Below the pieces are notes generated by a model. It worked only from the letters and a program-made list of their open reading frames with translations, searched no databases and had not been told where the DNA came from. Source: Heliocidaris tuberculata (taxonomy: Eukaryota; Echinodermata; Echinoidea; Camarodonta; Echinometridae). From it: a stretch of DNA of 64,000 nucleotides. Position 1 is the stretch's first letter. Each line of letters opens with the position of its first letter. The position numbers and the translations under genes were made by a program. Below, piece after piece: positions 1 through 9,786 of the stretch. The stretch spans positions 1,358,599 to 1,422,598 of the forward strand of contig CM046851.1 in the NCBI GenBank assembly GCA_025618425.1. Direction: 5' to 3'.

Positions 1-132
1 CAGTGTATAACTTCAGAAGTTAGGTCACTATATACCTTGAGAAGGTGAATCAGTGTACAACTTGAGAAGTTAGATCAGTGTACACCTTGAGAAGTTAGAT
101 CAGTGTATACCTTCAGAAGTTAGATCAGTGTA
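1..132. repeat. 25-bp tandem repeat derived from an exon end
   Basis: About five imperfect 25-bp units. Read on the minus strand, each contains TACACTGATCTAACTTCT followed by CAAGGT or GAAGGT. The first unit overlaps the last bases of the metalloproteinase exon at 111-342, including its splice donor, so the array looks like an expansion of that exon-intron junction. Confidence 0.85.
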
Positions 133-342
133 TGTTTCGGCATCATCAAAGTGAATATCGCCAGGTAAATTACCGCCACCAGTAGGGAGAAAAGCATGGG
201 CAAGAACACCGCCAGCTCCGTCAAACGCTTCACCATCTCCATGATTACCAGTCCTGAAACTTATCCAAATATCAGTCTGGCCTGCAGATGAATCTGGGTC
301 CCTTGTCCTGGAAGTACTTAACCCTGACACAGCAGTCCATGC
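111..342 (-). CDS. matrix metalloproteinase, catalytic-domain exon (exon 4)
   Basis: Encodes the first half of the catalytic domain of a zinc-dependent extracellular matrix metalloproteinase. After AWTAVSGL come DIWISF, the structural-zinc and calcium segment HGDGEAFDGAGGVLAHAF, and GDIHFDDAETYT. The His and Asp of HGDG, the His of LAHAF and the His of DIHFDD match the structural zinc ligands of the family. The exon opens after a pyrimidine-rich acceptor ending in CAG (AG at 344-343) in phase 0. It closes at a GTATAC donor (110-109) in phase 1. Both phases fit the family's usual layout and the exon at 1737-1954. The HExxH catalytic helix is not in the window and should be in the next exon, past the left edge. 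The family assignment is firm. The exact 3' end is less certain, because the donor region is tandemly repeated. Confidence 0.9.
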
Positions 343-360
343 CTGTTTATAATCGAAGTC

Positions 361-433
361 AAGAGAGAGAGAGAGAGAGAGAAGGAGAGAAGGAGAGAAG
401 GTAAGATTAATAATAGCAATAGTAGTAGTAGTA

Positions 434-489
<56 letters not shown>

Positions 490-490
490 A

Positions 491-528
<38 letters not shown>

Positions 529-531
529 ATA

Positions 532-614
<83 letters not shown>

Positions 615-621
615 ATAGTAG
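361..621. repeat. (GA)n and (AGT)n microsatellite
   Basis: A short GA tract (about 361-400) is followed by roughly 200 bp of almost pure AGT repeats (about 418-618). It lies in the intron directly upstream of the catalytic exon of the metalloproteinase gene. Long Leu- or Tyr-only reading frames across it are artefacts. Confidence 0.95.
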
Positions 622-811
622 TAACAATGTATCAAAAGGCCCCTACAACCCAAACGCAACCCAAACGCAAGTTTATTGCTGTTGATGTGCGGGGACACAT
701 ACAACTAATATTCTGTTATTCAAACATCTAAATATGTTTCATAGATTTTTTAATGTTTTTGAAATATTTTTCCTAACCTCCTAAGCTCCACCCTAAAAAC
801 AAAAAGCTCCA
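622..811. other. intron sequence, nothing recognised
   Basis: Unique-looking AT-rich intron DNA between the AGT microsatellite and a MITE. It includes a short duplicated CCCAAACGCAA at about 650-670. Confidence 0.5.
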
Positions 812-1118
812 GATCTCATTTCTGCAATGACATTATCTGTCAATCATCACTCAGCTACACTAACATTCTACAATAGACAGTGGAATGTAACTTCACTCAG
901 CTTAGCACATGCTCACAATAGAATTGCATGCTTTCAAACAATACCTCCTCATTACCATTCTTTTCCTGGTGATGCTACAGCATGTCTGACATAGCCACTC
1001 CTGTGTAGGCATTGTATGGTCTATTAAAACAGATGGTCATCTCTGGCAAAGCTACATACCACTGTCTCTCTTTAGCTCACTAATGATTGACAGATGATGT
1101 CATTGCAGGAATGAGATC
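812..1118. mobile_element. short inverted-repeat element (MITE)
   Basis: Terminal inverted repeats of 36 bp, beginning GATCTCATTTCTGCAATGAC at 812-847 and reappearing inverted at 1083-1118 with two mismatches. The element is about 307 bp and has no reading frame. It lies in a metalloproteinase intron. No clear target duplication was seen. Confidence 0.8.
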
Positions 1119-1736
1119 TTTTTTTTTTCTTTGTAATATATAGACACTGAGTGTGAGTCAGTCAATAGAAAGAAAACCCATATTCAAGCCCCAATTCCTT
1201 AAAAACAAAGTGAAATCGCTGAAATATATTGTAATGGTATGTCGGTTGATAATGTCTTGATTAATTTGTTAGGCTGCTCACCATAATGCAATAATGGATG
1301 ACTGAGCACTGGCCATTTTTTTAAAAGCATGAAAGAATCACCTTTGCTAAAGTTTGGGATGAATGGTGTTCAGAAGTTACATTATGAGCAAGTGCTTTGA
1401 ATTTGAATAGACCATTCAACCAACCTCAGTGTTTTTAATTGACCATCCAATCCATTTCATTAAAAAACTTAGGCATAGGCAAATTTGACATGAATCAGTA
1501 AAATGCTATTGTTCAGCTGTTCATGGTCAGATTTTATTGATCAAGGTGTCAAATTCAAGAAAACATGTTAGGCTACAAGGTGAGTAACTTTGCTTAAATT
1601 CATATGTACCGACTGCAACGATATTTAGGGTTGAATCTGGGTTTCCTTTTTATTGACTCACATAATTTCATAGAAATGACAGATATAGAAACATCAATTA
1701 AGAATTTAACCTATAACACAAGAATGCCTAGCATAC
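1119..1736. other. intron sequence, nothing recognised
   Basis: AT-rich metalloproteinase intron. I see no coding signature, tandem repeat or inverted repeat of note on either strand. Confidence 0.5.
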
Positions 1737-1954
1737 CGCGAATGCTTCTGTCAAAATCCTCTCCTGATCTGCTACTGGCAAGTCTGATGTGTAGTAAGCA
1801 TCATCGACATTCCATGTCACATGAAATGGTGATGGCCAGCTATACCCCGTGTTATCAAACCGCTTCCTTCTTCGTCCACCATCATCAAGCCGGACGTCCG
1901 GATGACCACATCGAGGCTTTGACATGGATAACAAAGTACTATCATCGAGGACAC
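1737..1954 (-). CDS. matrix metalloproteinase, cysteine-switch and furin-site exon (exon 3)
   Basis: Encodes the end of the inhibitory prodomain and the start of the catalytic domain. In order: VLDDSTLLSMSK, then PRCGHPDV, the cysteine switch whose Cys holds the catalytic zinc in the latent enzyme. Next comes RRRKR, a furin-type site, then WPSPFHVTWNV, YYTSDLP and ERILTEAFA, which match the first strand and helix of the catalytic domain. The acceptor AG is at 1956-1955 and the GTATGC donor at 1736-1735. The exon is 218 bp, entered in phase 1 and left in phase 0, as required by the exons at 8226-8331 and 111-342. A furin site directly after the cysteine switch suggests activation in the secretory pathway, as in membrane-type and stromelysin-3-type enzymes. 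This is the most diagnostic exon of the gene. Confidence 0.93.
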
Positions 1955-2059
1955 CTGAGTGATTAACAAAATGAGTACAATTAATTTAAGAATCATTATA
2001 TGCCCATTGCACACGAGGCGTTATCTATTATACCAAAATGAGCCAATAATTCTTCACTG

Positions 2060-2160
2060 CATTAAAGGAAGGTTGAGTTCTAGGAAAGGTAAAAATTAAT
2101 TTGTGAGCTTTCTCATTTCTTTTATGTCAGTTTGGAAAGTATTGCTTGCACTGTTCATTT
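2060..2160. repeat. dispersed repeat, copy 1 of 3
   Basis: Shares GAGTTCTAGGAAAGGT, GTGAGCTTTCTCA and GTCAGTTTGGA with two longer copies at about 17965-18230 and 18755-19010. The order and spacing are the same, so this is a dispersed family of unknown type. Confidence 0.65.
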
Positions 2161-2244
2161 TGCAATTATTTTTAATAAGATATCACTCTTTCATGACGCA
2201 CAAAAGACCGTACCAGTCACTATAACGCGTAAAATCATTTGAAG

Positions 2245-3177
2245 ATTTGGTGCTGGAGTTTGATATATCTATTAATGATCAAAGGAAATATGATTCCTTG
2301 ATGAATAGAATTTATTTAGATTGGTTTGTGCAACCGCAGGAAGTTGAAGAAGATATTTTTGAAAAAATTCAGGCTGATCTGGTCAAAAAGCTGAAGGTCC
2401 CTAAGTATACTTATCAGTTACTACGGAACAATGACTGCACCTCCTGTGTAAAAGCTGAAAAAATGGAGTGAATGGCTTGCTCTTGAGGATAATAGTGTTG
2501 AATGGTCAAAAATACATAGCATAAATTTAGATGCACCACTGAAACTCAGCTGAAGTCATTTTACTTTAAGATATTCCATAAAATGTTTTTGCTTTGAATT
2601 TATTCTTGTTCAATATAGATAGAACTGACTTGTCATTGTGCACATTTTGTGAAAAAAAATCCAGAGACATTGAAACACTTGTTCTGTGATTGTGAGAAGG
2701 TTAAACATCTTTGGAACAGCGTTACTGATGCCATTGATAAATGTACAGGTCAGTTTACTGTTTACTCAGATATTAATTATGTATTTGGAGTTGATACAGG
2801 CAGTTGCCATGATACATGTATTAATTTTATATTCTTATGCTTTAAATTCTGTGTCATTCAATGCAAGTTTCAAAAGTCTGAGTTAAACTTCGAAGCTTTT
2901 ATGGCTTTATTGAAAGTAAAAAAGAATATTAAGTATAAAACTGCACAAAAGAATGATAAGTTATGCTTACATTTCAAAAATGGTCTTATGATTTGAAATT
3001 CTAATAGAAAGCCTTTGAATAACCTCTGTTTTCTCTTTATGTAAATAGAGATGTTAAGAGACCATATTTATGACACATGTTATTGGACTTAACTCATTGT
3101 ATATATATGTTTATATTTGTTATTTTTGTGTTTCATTTTTCTGTTTTTGGTTTTCAATAAAAACATTTAAAAAAAAG
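2245..3177 (+). pseudogene. degenerate LINE ORF2 C-terminus and 3' end (L1/Tx1-like)
   Basis: Two open stretches in different frames (2247-2471 and 2649-2996) resemble the region after the reverse transcriptase of L1/Tx1-type LINEs. The second contains KNPETLKHLFCDCEKVKHLW, the Cys-rich segment of CTFC-ETLEHLF type. Between them the frame is broken by indels. Downstream is an AT-rich 3' UTR with AATAAA (about 3157) and a short A tail ending near 3176. The fragment is 5' truncated and dead, and it lies in intron 2 of the metalloproteinase gene, antisense to it. The clade is inferred from the Cys-rich motif only. Confidence 0.7.
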
Positions 3178-3489
3178 AGCTTTCATTTGTCTTCTTGTCT
3201 TCTAAAATGTCTTCTAACATTTACGTGTCCTCAATTACAAAGACAATAATTATATTTGTAAGTTCTCTCTCGCGACCTACGGTTGTTTCATGTTTTTACA
3301 TATACATCCACGACCTCGCGACAAAAAATGAATAAACCTTTATTCGCTCAAACTATGTGGATCTTTAAAATTCGCCATAACCAAAAACATGTAGGTCCTA
3401 TCTTGAATGTCAAATATCATGTCAAACACATAATACAAGACAATAGGAAATTATCACAATTAATGTTTGGGGAACATTTTTAAATTAAA
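3178..3489. other. intron sequence, nothing recognised
   Basis: Unique-looking sequence after the LINE tail. A TCTTCTTGTCTTCTAAAATGTCTTCTAA stutter near 3190-3220 is the only local repeat. Confidence 0.4.
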
Positions 3490-3785
3490 TGCTCAACACG
3501 CTAAATTGGATACTCCAATATGAATTCCAATGCAGAAACGGGTTTGTTGCATGATCACGTGACCATGCGATGCTAAATTGAATGAAGGCTCTATGAAATA
3601 CGTGCGTGACCTATAAACTTGAATGAAAAGGGTGTTAATTTGACTGACCGAAATGTGAATTTGAATGCTTGCGAGATGAATTCGATTGCACAGATCATGA
3701 ATTTGAACTGCCCAATAGCACAGCATGGCGAAAATCATTTAAACTGAATGCTCGTAAAATGAATTTGACTGAAAAAGTTGAGAAA
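3490..3785. repeat. degenerate TGAATTTGAATGC repeat block
   Basis: An irregular series of variants of AATTTGAATGC and TGAATTNGA spaced about 15-40 bp apart. The complementary pattern (GCATTCAAATTCA) recurs at 51895-52100. The two blocks look like copies of one repeat in opposite orientation. Confidence 0.55.
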
Positions 3786-6050
3786 TTGGCAGGGAAAACC
3801 TATACTAAGAATAACAACTAACTGTTAATGTCGAGTATATAAAGGCAAAGAGCTTGAATATTGCACAAAGTTTGGTTTTGATTAATAAAAGTAACTATAC
3901 CATTCACATTATTCAAGAAACGGATATCTCGTGTTGTAGAGAGAGGAAAGGTTGATCAAAAAGTACAAGAGAAGATCGCGGGAGAGGAAAAAGAGAGTGA
4001 AATGATAAAAGAGAGGGAAGAAGGATGAAAATCACTGAAATTCATATGATACGATCTTGAAACAGTCATAACTTAAACATACCATACCAAGTTACATGTA
4101 AGAGTACGAGAAACAACATGAAAATAGGTTTTAAAAAATAGCATTAGGGAATATACTATGGTACAATTTTGAAGTACAGAAAAAAAACCTAACAATTTGA
4201 GTTTTGACAAATTGACAATGTTGGGTGGATGAACCATTATCACACTGTTGTGAGTTTTCATTTTTCTAGGGTACTTTGAGACTATTTTGAGAAGGTATAC
4301 TCGGGTGAGCTTGCATTGTCTGAGGATTCACATTGTTAGCTAGGGTACGATATTATTTTTGTTTAATCACAGAATATCAAGGCGATGAAAGGAGCCATAT
4401 TATAGAACACAATGTACCAGAAAATAGGAACGTAGTGATGAGTAGAAAAAAATGTTAGTCAAAAATTTCCTTCCATCTTATTCCTAATGAAGAGCATTAG
4501 GTTTTACCTCACAAATATGGTCTTGCATGTATTGCCTGAGAAAGAAATCATTTGCATTTGGTGTTGTATTCGTTTTTCCTTTTTCGTTCTATTTTTTTCT
4601 TCCATTTTTGCTGAAAAAGGGCTGACTAGGAACAGACTACCATTTGATAATTTTCTGGGGCCAAAACATACCTAAAGCATGAAAATACACGTCACATACC
4701 ATAAAGACAGTAAAAATAAGAAAAAAAGAAGGAAAAAAAAAAAAAACGGGACCAATTTAGCCACAGCAGATCTAAATGAACTACAGGAAAGCCTGAAAAC
4801 TGAACGGCTTCCTCAGAACAGTAATTATCAGACACCCCCAAAACATCTGACAGTATTTTCAGCATAGTTGGGCAAACTACATTCAACAAGAAACTTGATA
4901 ATATTATGCTAAGAGGATCCAGATATGCTCTGAATGGGGTTAAAAATTATTCAAACTTTCCATTTTAGCAACGCTCTTAGTAAATTGTATCTATTATTTT
5001 GCTAGGTAGCGTAGAGGCAGAGCGAAAAACTGTCGCATTTCCTTAGTTTGAAGATTTGCATTTTAGAGTATTTTTTTAACACTCATGGAAATCAAAGTCT
5101 GATCTTAAGATCCATAACTTTTGCCTACTGGACATTTGTATTCTCCAGCTTTTGTAAACACACCATGGAATCTCGGGCCGTGTAATAACTACCGTTTCTT
5201 TTGCATGTACAATATTTTTTTAAAAGTTAAAATATATCAAGTACAAGGGAACGTATAGAGAATGAAGAGAAGATTTCCCATGTTTTAATGATTCTTTGCA
5301 TTCTACAGCACATCAGGGCCTAAAAAGTGTTTTAACCTATCTCATTATTTACTCTTACACTTGGGGGGGGGGGGGGGGAATTTTTCACAATTTCCAGAGG
5401 GGATGATTTCAATGAAGAAGAAACAAATTCTGGGGAGGCGGTTGTCAACCAGTCCCCCGAAATTGCCGCTCGACTAGTACAGTTTATATAAACAAAGCAC
5501 AAATACTAGTACTTTTTAAATGAGTCAGCTACATCAAAAACAACCAAAAATACCTGAAAATTAAGCATTTAAATACAAACTGTAAATACTGCTTATTAGT
5601 TTGAATATTAGTTTAACTGAGAGTCAGACTAACCTTCAAATTTATTTGAGTATTCCGCCCTCTAATGTCTTTTTAGATGAGTTCCCACATTTTTAAAGTT
5701 AATTTACATAGTTTTATTGTATAAATTATTGTCAACCAATTTAATTCCTTTTATATGAAATCCAGTCTGTGGTTGCAATAATACGTCAATATGTACCCCC
5801 CCCCCCCGCGATTTTCCGGTGGGTTTACACTCCATCAAGAATGAAAGAAACAGATGACACCACAATGTCCTTGCATGCTTACCCCGTGATGAAAAGTCAT
5901 TGTTCACTGATATTTACTTTTTTTCTTTATTTATTTTCCGTTTCCATTTAATCAGTTCAGTGACAATGGAATAAGTTTGTACATCACAATTGGATCTCCA
6001 ACAAACAAATAGAATGTGTCATTCCGATTTGTCATATATCCCTGTGTCAA
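3786..6050. other. intron sequence with poly-G and poly-C runs
   Basis: No coding signature was found. Visible features are a TATATAAAGGC followed about 40 bp on by AATAAAAG at 3836-3890 (the layout of an LTR promoter and polyA signal, but no LTR ends were found), an A-rich run near 4720-4745, a poly-G run at about 5363-5379 and a poly-C run at about 5798-5807. Confidence 0.45.
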
Positions 6051-6054
6051 TACA

Positions 6055-6480
6055 ACCACCCCGGACTATTACCCCTGCGGATAACTCACCCCGGATAAGT
6101 ACCCCTCGAACAATTTCCCGGATAACTATCTCCGGATAATGACCCGGACAGCCAATCCTGAATAAGTACACCCTCGGACAATGACCCACGTGATAGATAT
6201 CACTGTTAAATAACTATCCATACAACTAACCCCGGATAAGCAACCCTTGGACAATAACATCCAGATAACTGTACCCGGACAACTATCCCTAGGAAAAGTA
6301 TAGCCTACTTCCAATGACAAGTCTTCCTGTACAGATACCCCTTATGAAAACTAGCCCTTTTGGCATTAGCGATGGGGGGGGGGGGGGGGTAGTTGTTCGG
6401 GGGTAAATGTCCTCGGGAGGTTGTCTAGCATAGATATCGGGTGTTTAGTTGTCCGAGGGAGTAGTTTTCCTAGGTTTATA
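6055..6480. repeat. degenerate 12-13-bp minisatellite folded back on itself
   Basis: From about 6055 to 6300, CCCCGGATAACTA and CCCGGACAACTA-like units repeat irregularly. After a poly-G run (about 6374-6390) the complementary motif TAGTTGTCCGAGGG or TAGTTGTTCGGGGG appears several times to about 6475. The block could fold into a long imperfect hairpin. Confidence 0.65.
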
Positions 6481-6606
6481 TCCTTTTTTCTCCTTATCAT
6501 TCCATTTGTTTTCTCCCTCTTTTTCTCTAAACTTTTTATTCTACTGTTATATCATTATTTAAAATATTGTATCACTAGCGTTACTGACAAGGACATTTTA
6601 ACCAAG

Positions 6607-6974
6607 ATCATATTTGAATACAATTGTTTAACCGACAAACTGATTTTTGAATCGGTCAAACAAATCTTTCACGACGTGAAGTCATTAAAAACAATCAGTA
6701 GAGGAGTAAGTTCAAAGAAATTCCATGAGTTTTTTATTAGTCGTATATGATATTTCTTCTAATATCATTTCGGATTAATTTTACTATAGTATCATATTTG
6801 AATACAATTGTTTAACCGACAAACTGATTTTTGAATCGGTCAAACAAATCTTTCACGACGTGAAGTCATTAAAAACAATCAGTAGAGGAGTAAGTTCAAA
6901 GAAATTCCATGAGTTTTTGATTAGTCGTATATGATATTTCTTCTAATATCATTTCGGATTAATTTTACTATAGT
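6607..6974. repeat. 184-bp tandem duplication
   Basis: Two head-to-tail copies, 6607-6790 and 6791-6974, both starting ATCATATTTGAATACAATTG and ending ACTATAGT. They are near identical (for example one T/G difference in the GAGTTTTTxATTAG segment), so the duplication is recent. It is intronic and non-coding. Confidence 0.95.
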
Positions 6975-7029
6975 ACCTTTTGCCCCTTTTTCTTTTCTTC
7001 TCTATCTATATCTTTTAATTTACATTTTT

Positions 7030-7125
7030 TCCTCCTTAGTGAGAGAGAGAAAGGGGGGGGGGTAGGGGAAGGGACAGAGAGAGAGATACAAAGAGAGAGA
7101 AAGAGAGAGAGGGGGGGGGGGGACA
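7030..7125. repeat. GA-rich and poly-G simple repeat
   Basis: Runs of GAGA separated by G8 to G12 tracts. Confidence 0.9.
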
Positions 7126-8225
7126 TAAAACGAGTTACAAATAAACGGTTACCATGGTTACAAAACTGAAATGCACTATAACTGAACAACATTGGAGAAC
7201 GAGAGTAAGAACGTATACAGCTAATTACTTACTCCGCAGAGGAGTACGACACAAAAATAAAACAAAAAATGAAACTAGTACTACGATTTATAATTTTAAA
7301 AAAGGAACATGTTTAGTCTGTTTTGAAACTGCATGTAACGTATCTCGAGTCATTCCCAAAATATCATACCCCACTTTTGATAAAAAATATAATATAACCA
7401 AGTAAAAAACACAAATAGGCATATTGGAATATTCGTTTAATTGATCTGTTTGAACAGTCTAACGATTAATATATATTTTGACATAGCCTCCTACACTTTA
7501 AGCAAAGATTTCAATGTCATTATACCTAAGCGCTTCAGTTCCCACCTGCGGTGTATTCTTTTGTTAAACATAGAACAAAAGGAATAGACTATACCACAAA
7601 AGGGCCTTCATTTTACCAAAGAAAGAGTGAAGAAAAAAAAAAGATCGCTCATACCTCACGTGTTTGCAAACAATGAACTTTCAACCGAACAAGTATAGCC
7701 ATTTTACTATTATTTTTGTTATTATCATAAAAATAATTATTCTTTTTATCATTAGTATTATCATCATCATCATCATCATCATTATTGTTATTATTTTCTG
7801 ACTGTATGGGCAACCAACCTCGCGTTGAATCAGGACCTTGGGAACTATTTTCTTAACTGCCCAATGAAAAATAAGAGGCTGTGCAACCCTACTCCTTTCG
7901 GCTCCCAGTTACAAGGTCACTGCATTAAATGTTTTGATGCTGCTTATTATTATAACTATCAAGTCAATTGTCATTTATGCATGAATTAAGTGAGTGGTTC
8001 ATTATCTTGGGTCTTGTATTCCTATACCTATACCCTTATAAAAAATAAATTAACAATCACTCTTTGTATTTTGACCGACACCGGAAACATCGCAATACTT
8101 ACAAATGTGCGCTTTAAATAAACTTAAATGAACTACACTGGCTTCCAGTTGCTGATGGCATGATTATACCATAGGCTACGCATATTATAAAGTATAATGC
8201 TTTTTCTTCAGAAATAAAACCTTAC
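7126..8225. other. metalloproteinase intron 2, remainder
   Basis: An (ATC/ATT)n microsatellite lies at about 7740-7797. Otherwise nothing recognised. Confidence 0.5.
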
Positions 8226-8331
8226 CTGTTGTTTCTAAGTGAAAGAAAGTCTGGTATTTCATTAGACTGTCATGAAATTGTTCCTCAGACGGATTTTCTT
8301 CTGCCATGTATCCATATTTGCAGAGTTTGAC
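8226..8331 (-). CDS. matrix metalloproteinase, prodomain exon (exon 2)
   Basis: A 106-bp exon too short to stand out as an open frame. It is bounded by an acceptor (CTTAATTTCATAG, AG at 8333-8332) and a GTAAGG donor (8225-8224). Read in phase 0 it gives VKLCKYGYMAEENPSEEQF, then HDSLMKYQTFFHLETTG. This matches the metalloproteinase propeptide pattern (an L.KYGYL start, F..AL..YQ.F..L..TG end). It leaves in phase 1 so that its final G joins GT of the exon at 1954, giving the conserved TG-VLDD junction. It begins in phase 0, matching the signal-peptide exon at 14419-14499. The propeptide keeps the enzyme latent. Confidence comes from motif, splice sites and both phases agreeing. Confidence 0.85.
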
Positions 8332-8400
8332 CTATGAAATTAAGAAAATAAAGTACAGATATGCAATTCCTTGTAACAATAATAATGATAAATGATGAAA

Positions 8401-8684
8401 GAGGTGTCGTAGTCGAGTGGTTTAAACACTTGACTGAGGTCGTGGGTTCGAACCCCGGCACGGCACTATAGTGTTCTTTGGCAAGACATTAATCTATATT
8501 TGCAACTCTCAACCCAGGTGTTAAATGGGTACCGGTAGGAAAGAATTCCTTGAATACTTTGAACACCGAATTCGGTAGCCTAGCTAGAGCCGGGGTAATA
8601 TTGGAGCACCTTGAGCACCTAATTACGTGGTGAATATGAGCGCTATAAAAATACCCATTATTATTATTATATATTATTATTATA
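8401..8684 (+). mobile_element. tRNA-derived SINE, family 1
   Basis: The head contains RNA polymerase III promoter boxes: an A box near 8410-8420 (TAGTCGAGTGG) and a B box at 8445-8455 (GGTTCGAACCC). A unique body follows, with CAACCCAGGTGTTAAATGGG and GAGCGCTATAAAAATACCC, and an (ATT)n tail at about 8656-8684. This is the usual head, body and simple-repeat tail of a SINE. It appears full length and sits in intron 1 of the metalloproteinase gene. Confidence 0.88.
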
Positions 8685-8689
8685 ACAGC

Positions 8690-8895
8690 TACATTTATTT
8701 GCGCACATATCCATTTCAGCAGATGCTGAAGGCGCCTACAAAGAGGTGTGTCCTCCAAATATGTATGTACCACATGAATGTATATTTTGTCATAATTTTG
8801 TTGAAAATACATGCATTATTTTGTTCATGTATTACTCTGTACACTTATATTGAAAAGTTGGAAATAAATATCATTAAACTGAATTGAACTGAATA
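8690..8895 (+). mobile_element. possible LINE 3' end
   Basis: AT-rich sequence ending in AAATAAATATCATTAAACTG followed by a short GAATTGAACTGAAT stutter. This resembles the microsatellite-like 3' tails of CR1/L2-type LINEs. No coding sequence is left. Confidence 0.35.
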
Positions 8896-8989
8896 TTACC
8901 CTGGCTTTAGCCAAGCTGCTCTGGGGCGCTGAAAGTATTCAAAAATTTTACTTTCTACCAGGTACCATTTAGTACGTCTGAGTGGATAG

Positions 8990-9245
8990 TAATTATAATA
9001 ATGATGATAATAACGTTTTATTTACCCAGGGTAGCCACTTCAGTTATCAAACTGCTCTTCCAGCGGGACCTGCATAACATAATATGTTATTATTACCCTT
9101 CTCCATTCTAATAAGTCGATCGCCTGGCTAGGAGGCAGAAGGTCCCATTTTTAAAAAAAGTCTTTGGTATGACTCGGCCGGGGTTCAAACCCACGACCTC
9201 CCGTTCATGAGGCGGGCGCTCTAACCAACTGAGCCAACATGCCCG
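8990..9245 (-). mobile_element. tRNA-derived SINE, family 2
   Basis: Reading leftward from 9245, an A box (TGGCTCAGTTGG, 9226-9237) and a B box (GGGTTTGAACCC, 9180-9191) surround an anticodon-like CTCATGA loop, like a tRNA-Met with one stem mismatch. The body ends GTGGCTACCCTGGGTAAATA with an ATT-rich tail near 8990-9020. Shorter copies of this family lie at 14870-14960 and 46688-46870, all on the same strand. Confidence 0.85.
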
Positions 9246-9697
9246 GTCTCAGTGGCAAAAACAGGTAAGGGATTCGAAGGGGGGGGGGGGGGGTTACAAC
9301 TAGGACTAGAGGCTGTGAAAGGAGAGGTTTTATAGCCCAGTCAGACCGACGATGCCGACCCCAGACCGACAAGAGACCGAACGAAAAAATATTAATGTGC
9401 ACATTACCCCGAATGACGAAGAATCGGTCTGCTTGGAGTCGGTTTGGCCATATAGGACTGAAGTGTAAAGAGAAAACAGTATTCGCGCCCCGCGGCTAGT
9501 GCCTCGACTTGTAGACAAAAGGCCAATGCACTAGCGTTTTCTGAATGGGGGGGGGGGGGGGGGAGGGAGTTTATTTTATATACTCATGTTTTGGTACATT
9601 ATTTAGCCATGGTTATGTCTAGAGCAGAAGAAGGTATAATTACCAGGGACTTCCTAATAGTTATAGAATGTAGAGAAGTAGCTGGGTTATGAAAATC

Positions 9698-9735
<38 letters not shown>

Positions 9736-9786
9736 TTAATGAAGACTATACGGGAAAGAAATCTTGTATAAATTATGCCTTTTCCA
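9246..9786. other. spacer with poly-G runs and ACCGAC motifs
   Basis: Two poly-G runs (about 9281-9294 and 9547-9562), several scattered ACCGAC/GTCGGT motifs (9341-9445) that foreshadow the adjacent satellite, and a (GA)n tract at about 9700-9732. Confidence 0.6.

Noticed and set aside
100..704. Leu-, Tyr- and Thr-only reading frames of 128-175 codons
   Set aside because: They are translations of the (AGT)n microsatellite. Only the non-repetitive part (111-342) is coding.
3830..3930. A solo LTR (TATATAAAGG then AATAAAAG)
   Set aside because: No TG...CA ends, target duplication or second copy could be found in the window.
8401..8470. A functional tRNA gene
   Set aside because: A and B boxes are present, but the sequence runs straight into a SINE body and ATT tail and the arms do not close as a proper cloverleaf.
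9166..9245. A functional tRNA-Met gene
   Set aside because: There is a mismatch in the anticodon stem and the sequence continues into a SINE body; other copies share the same body.
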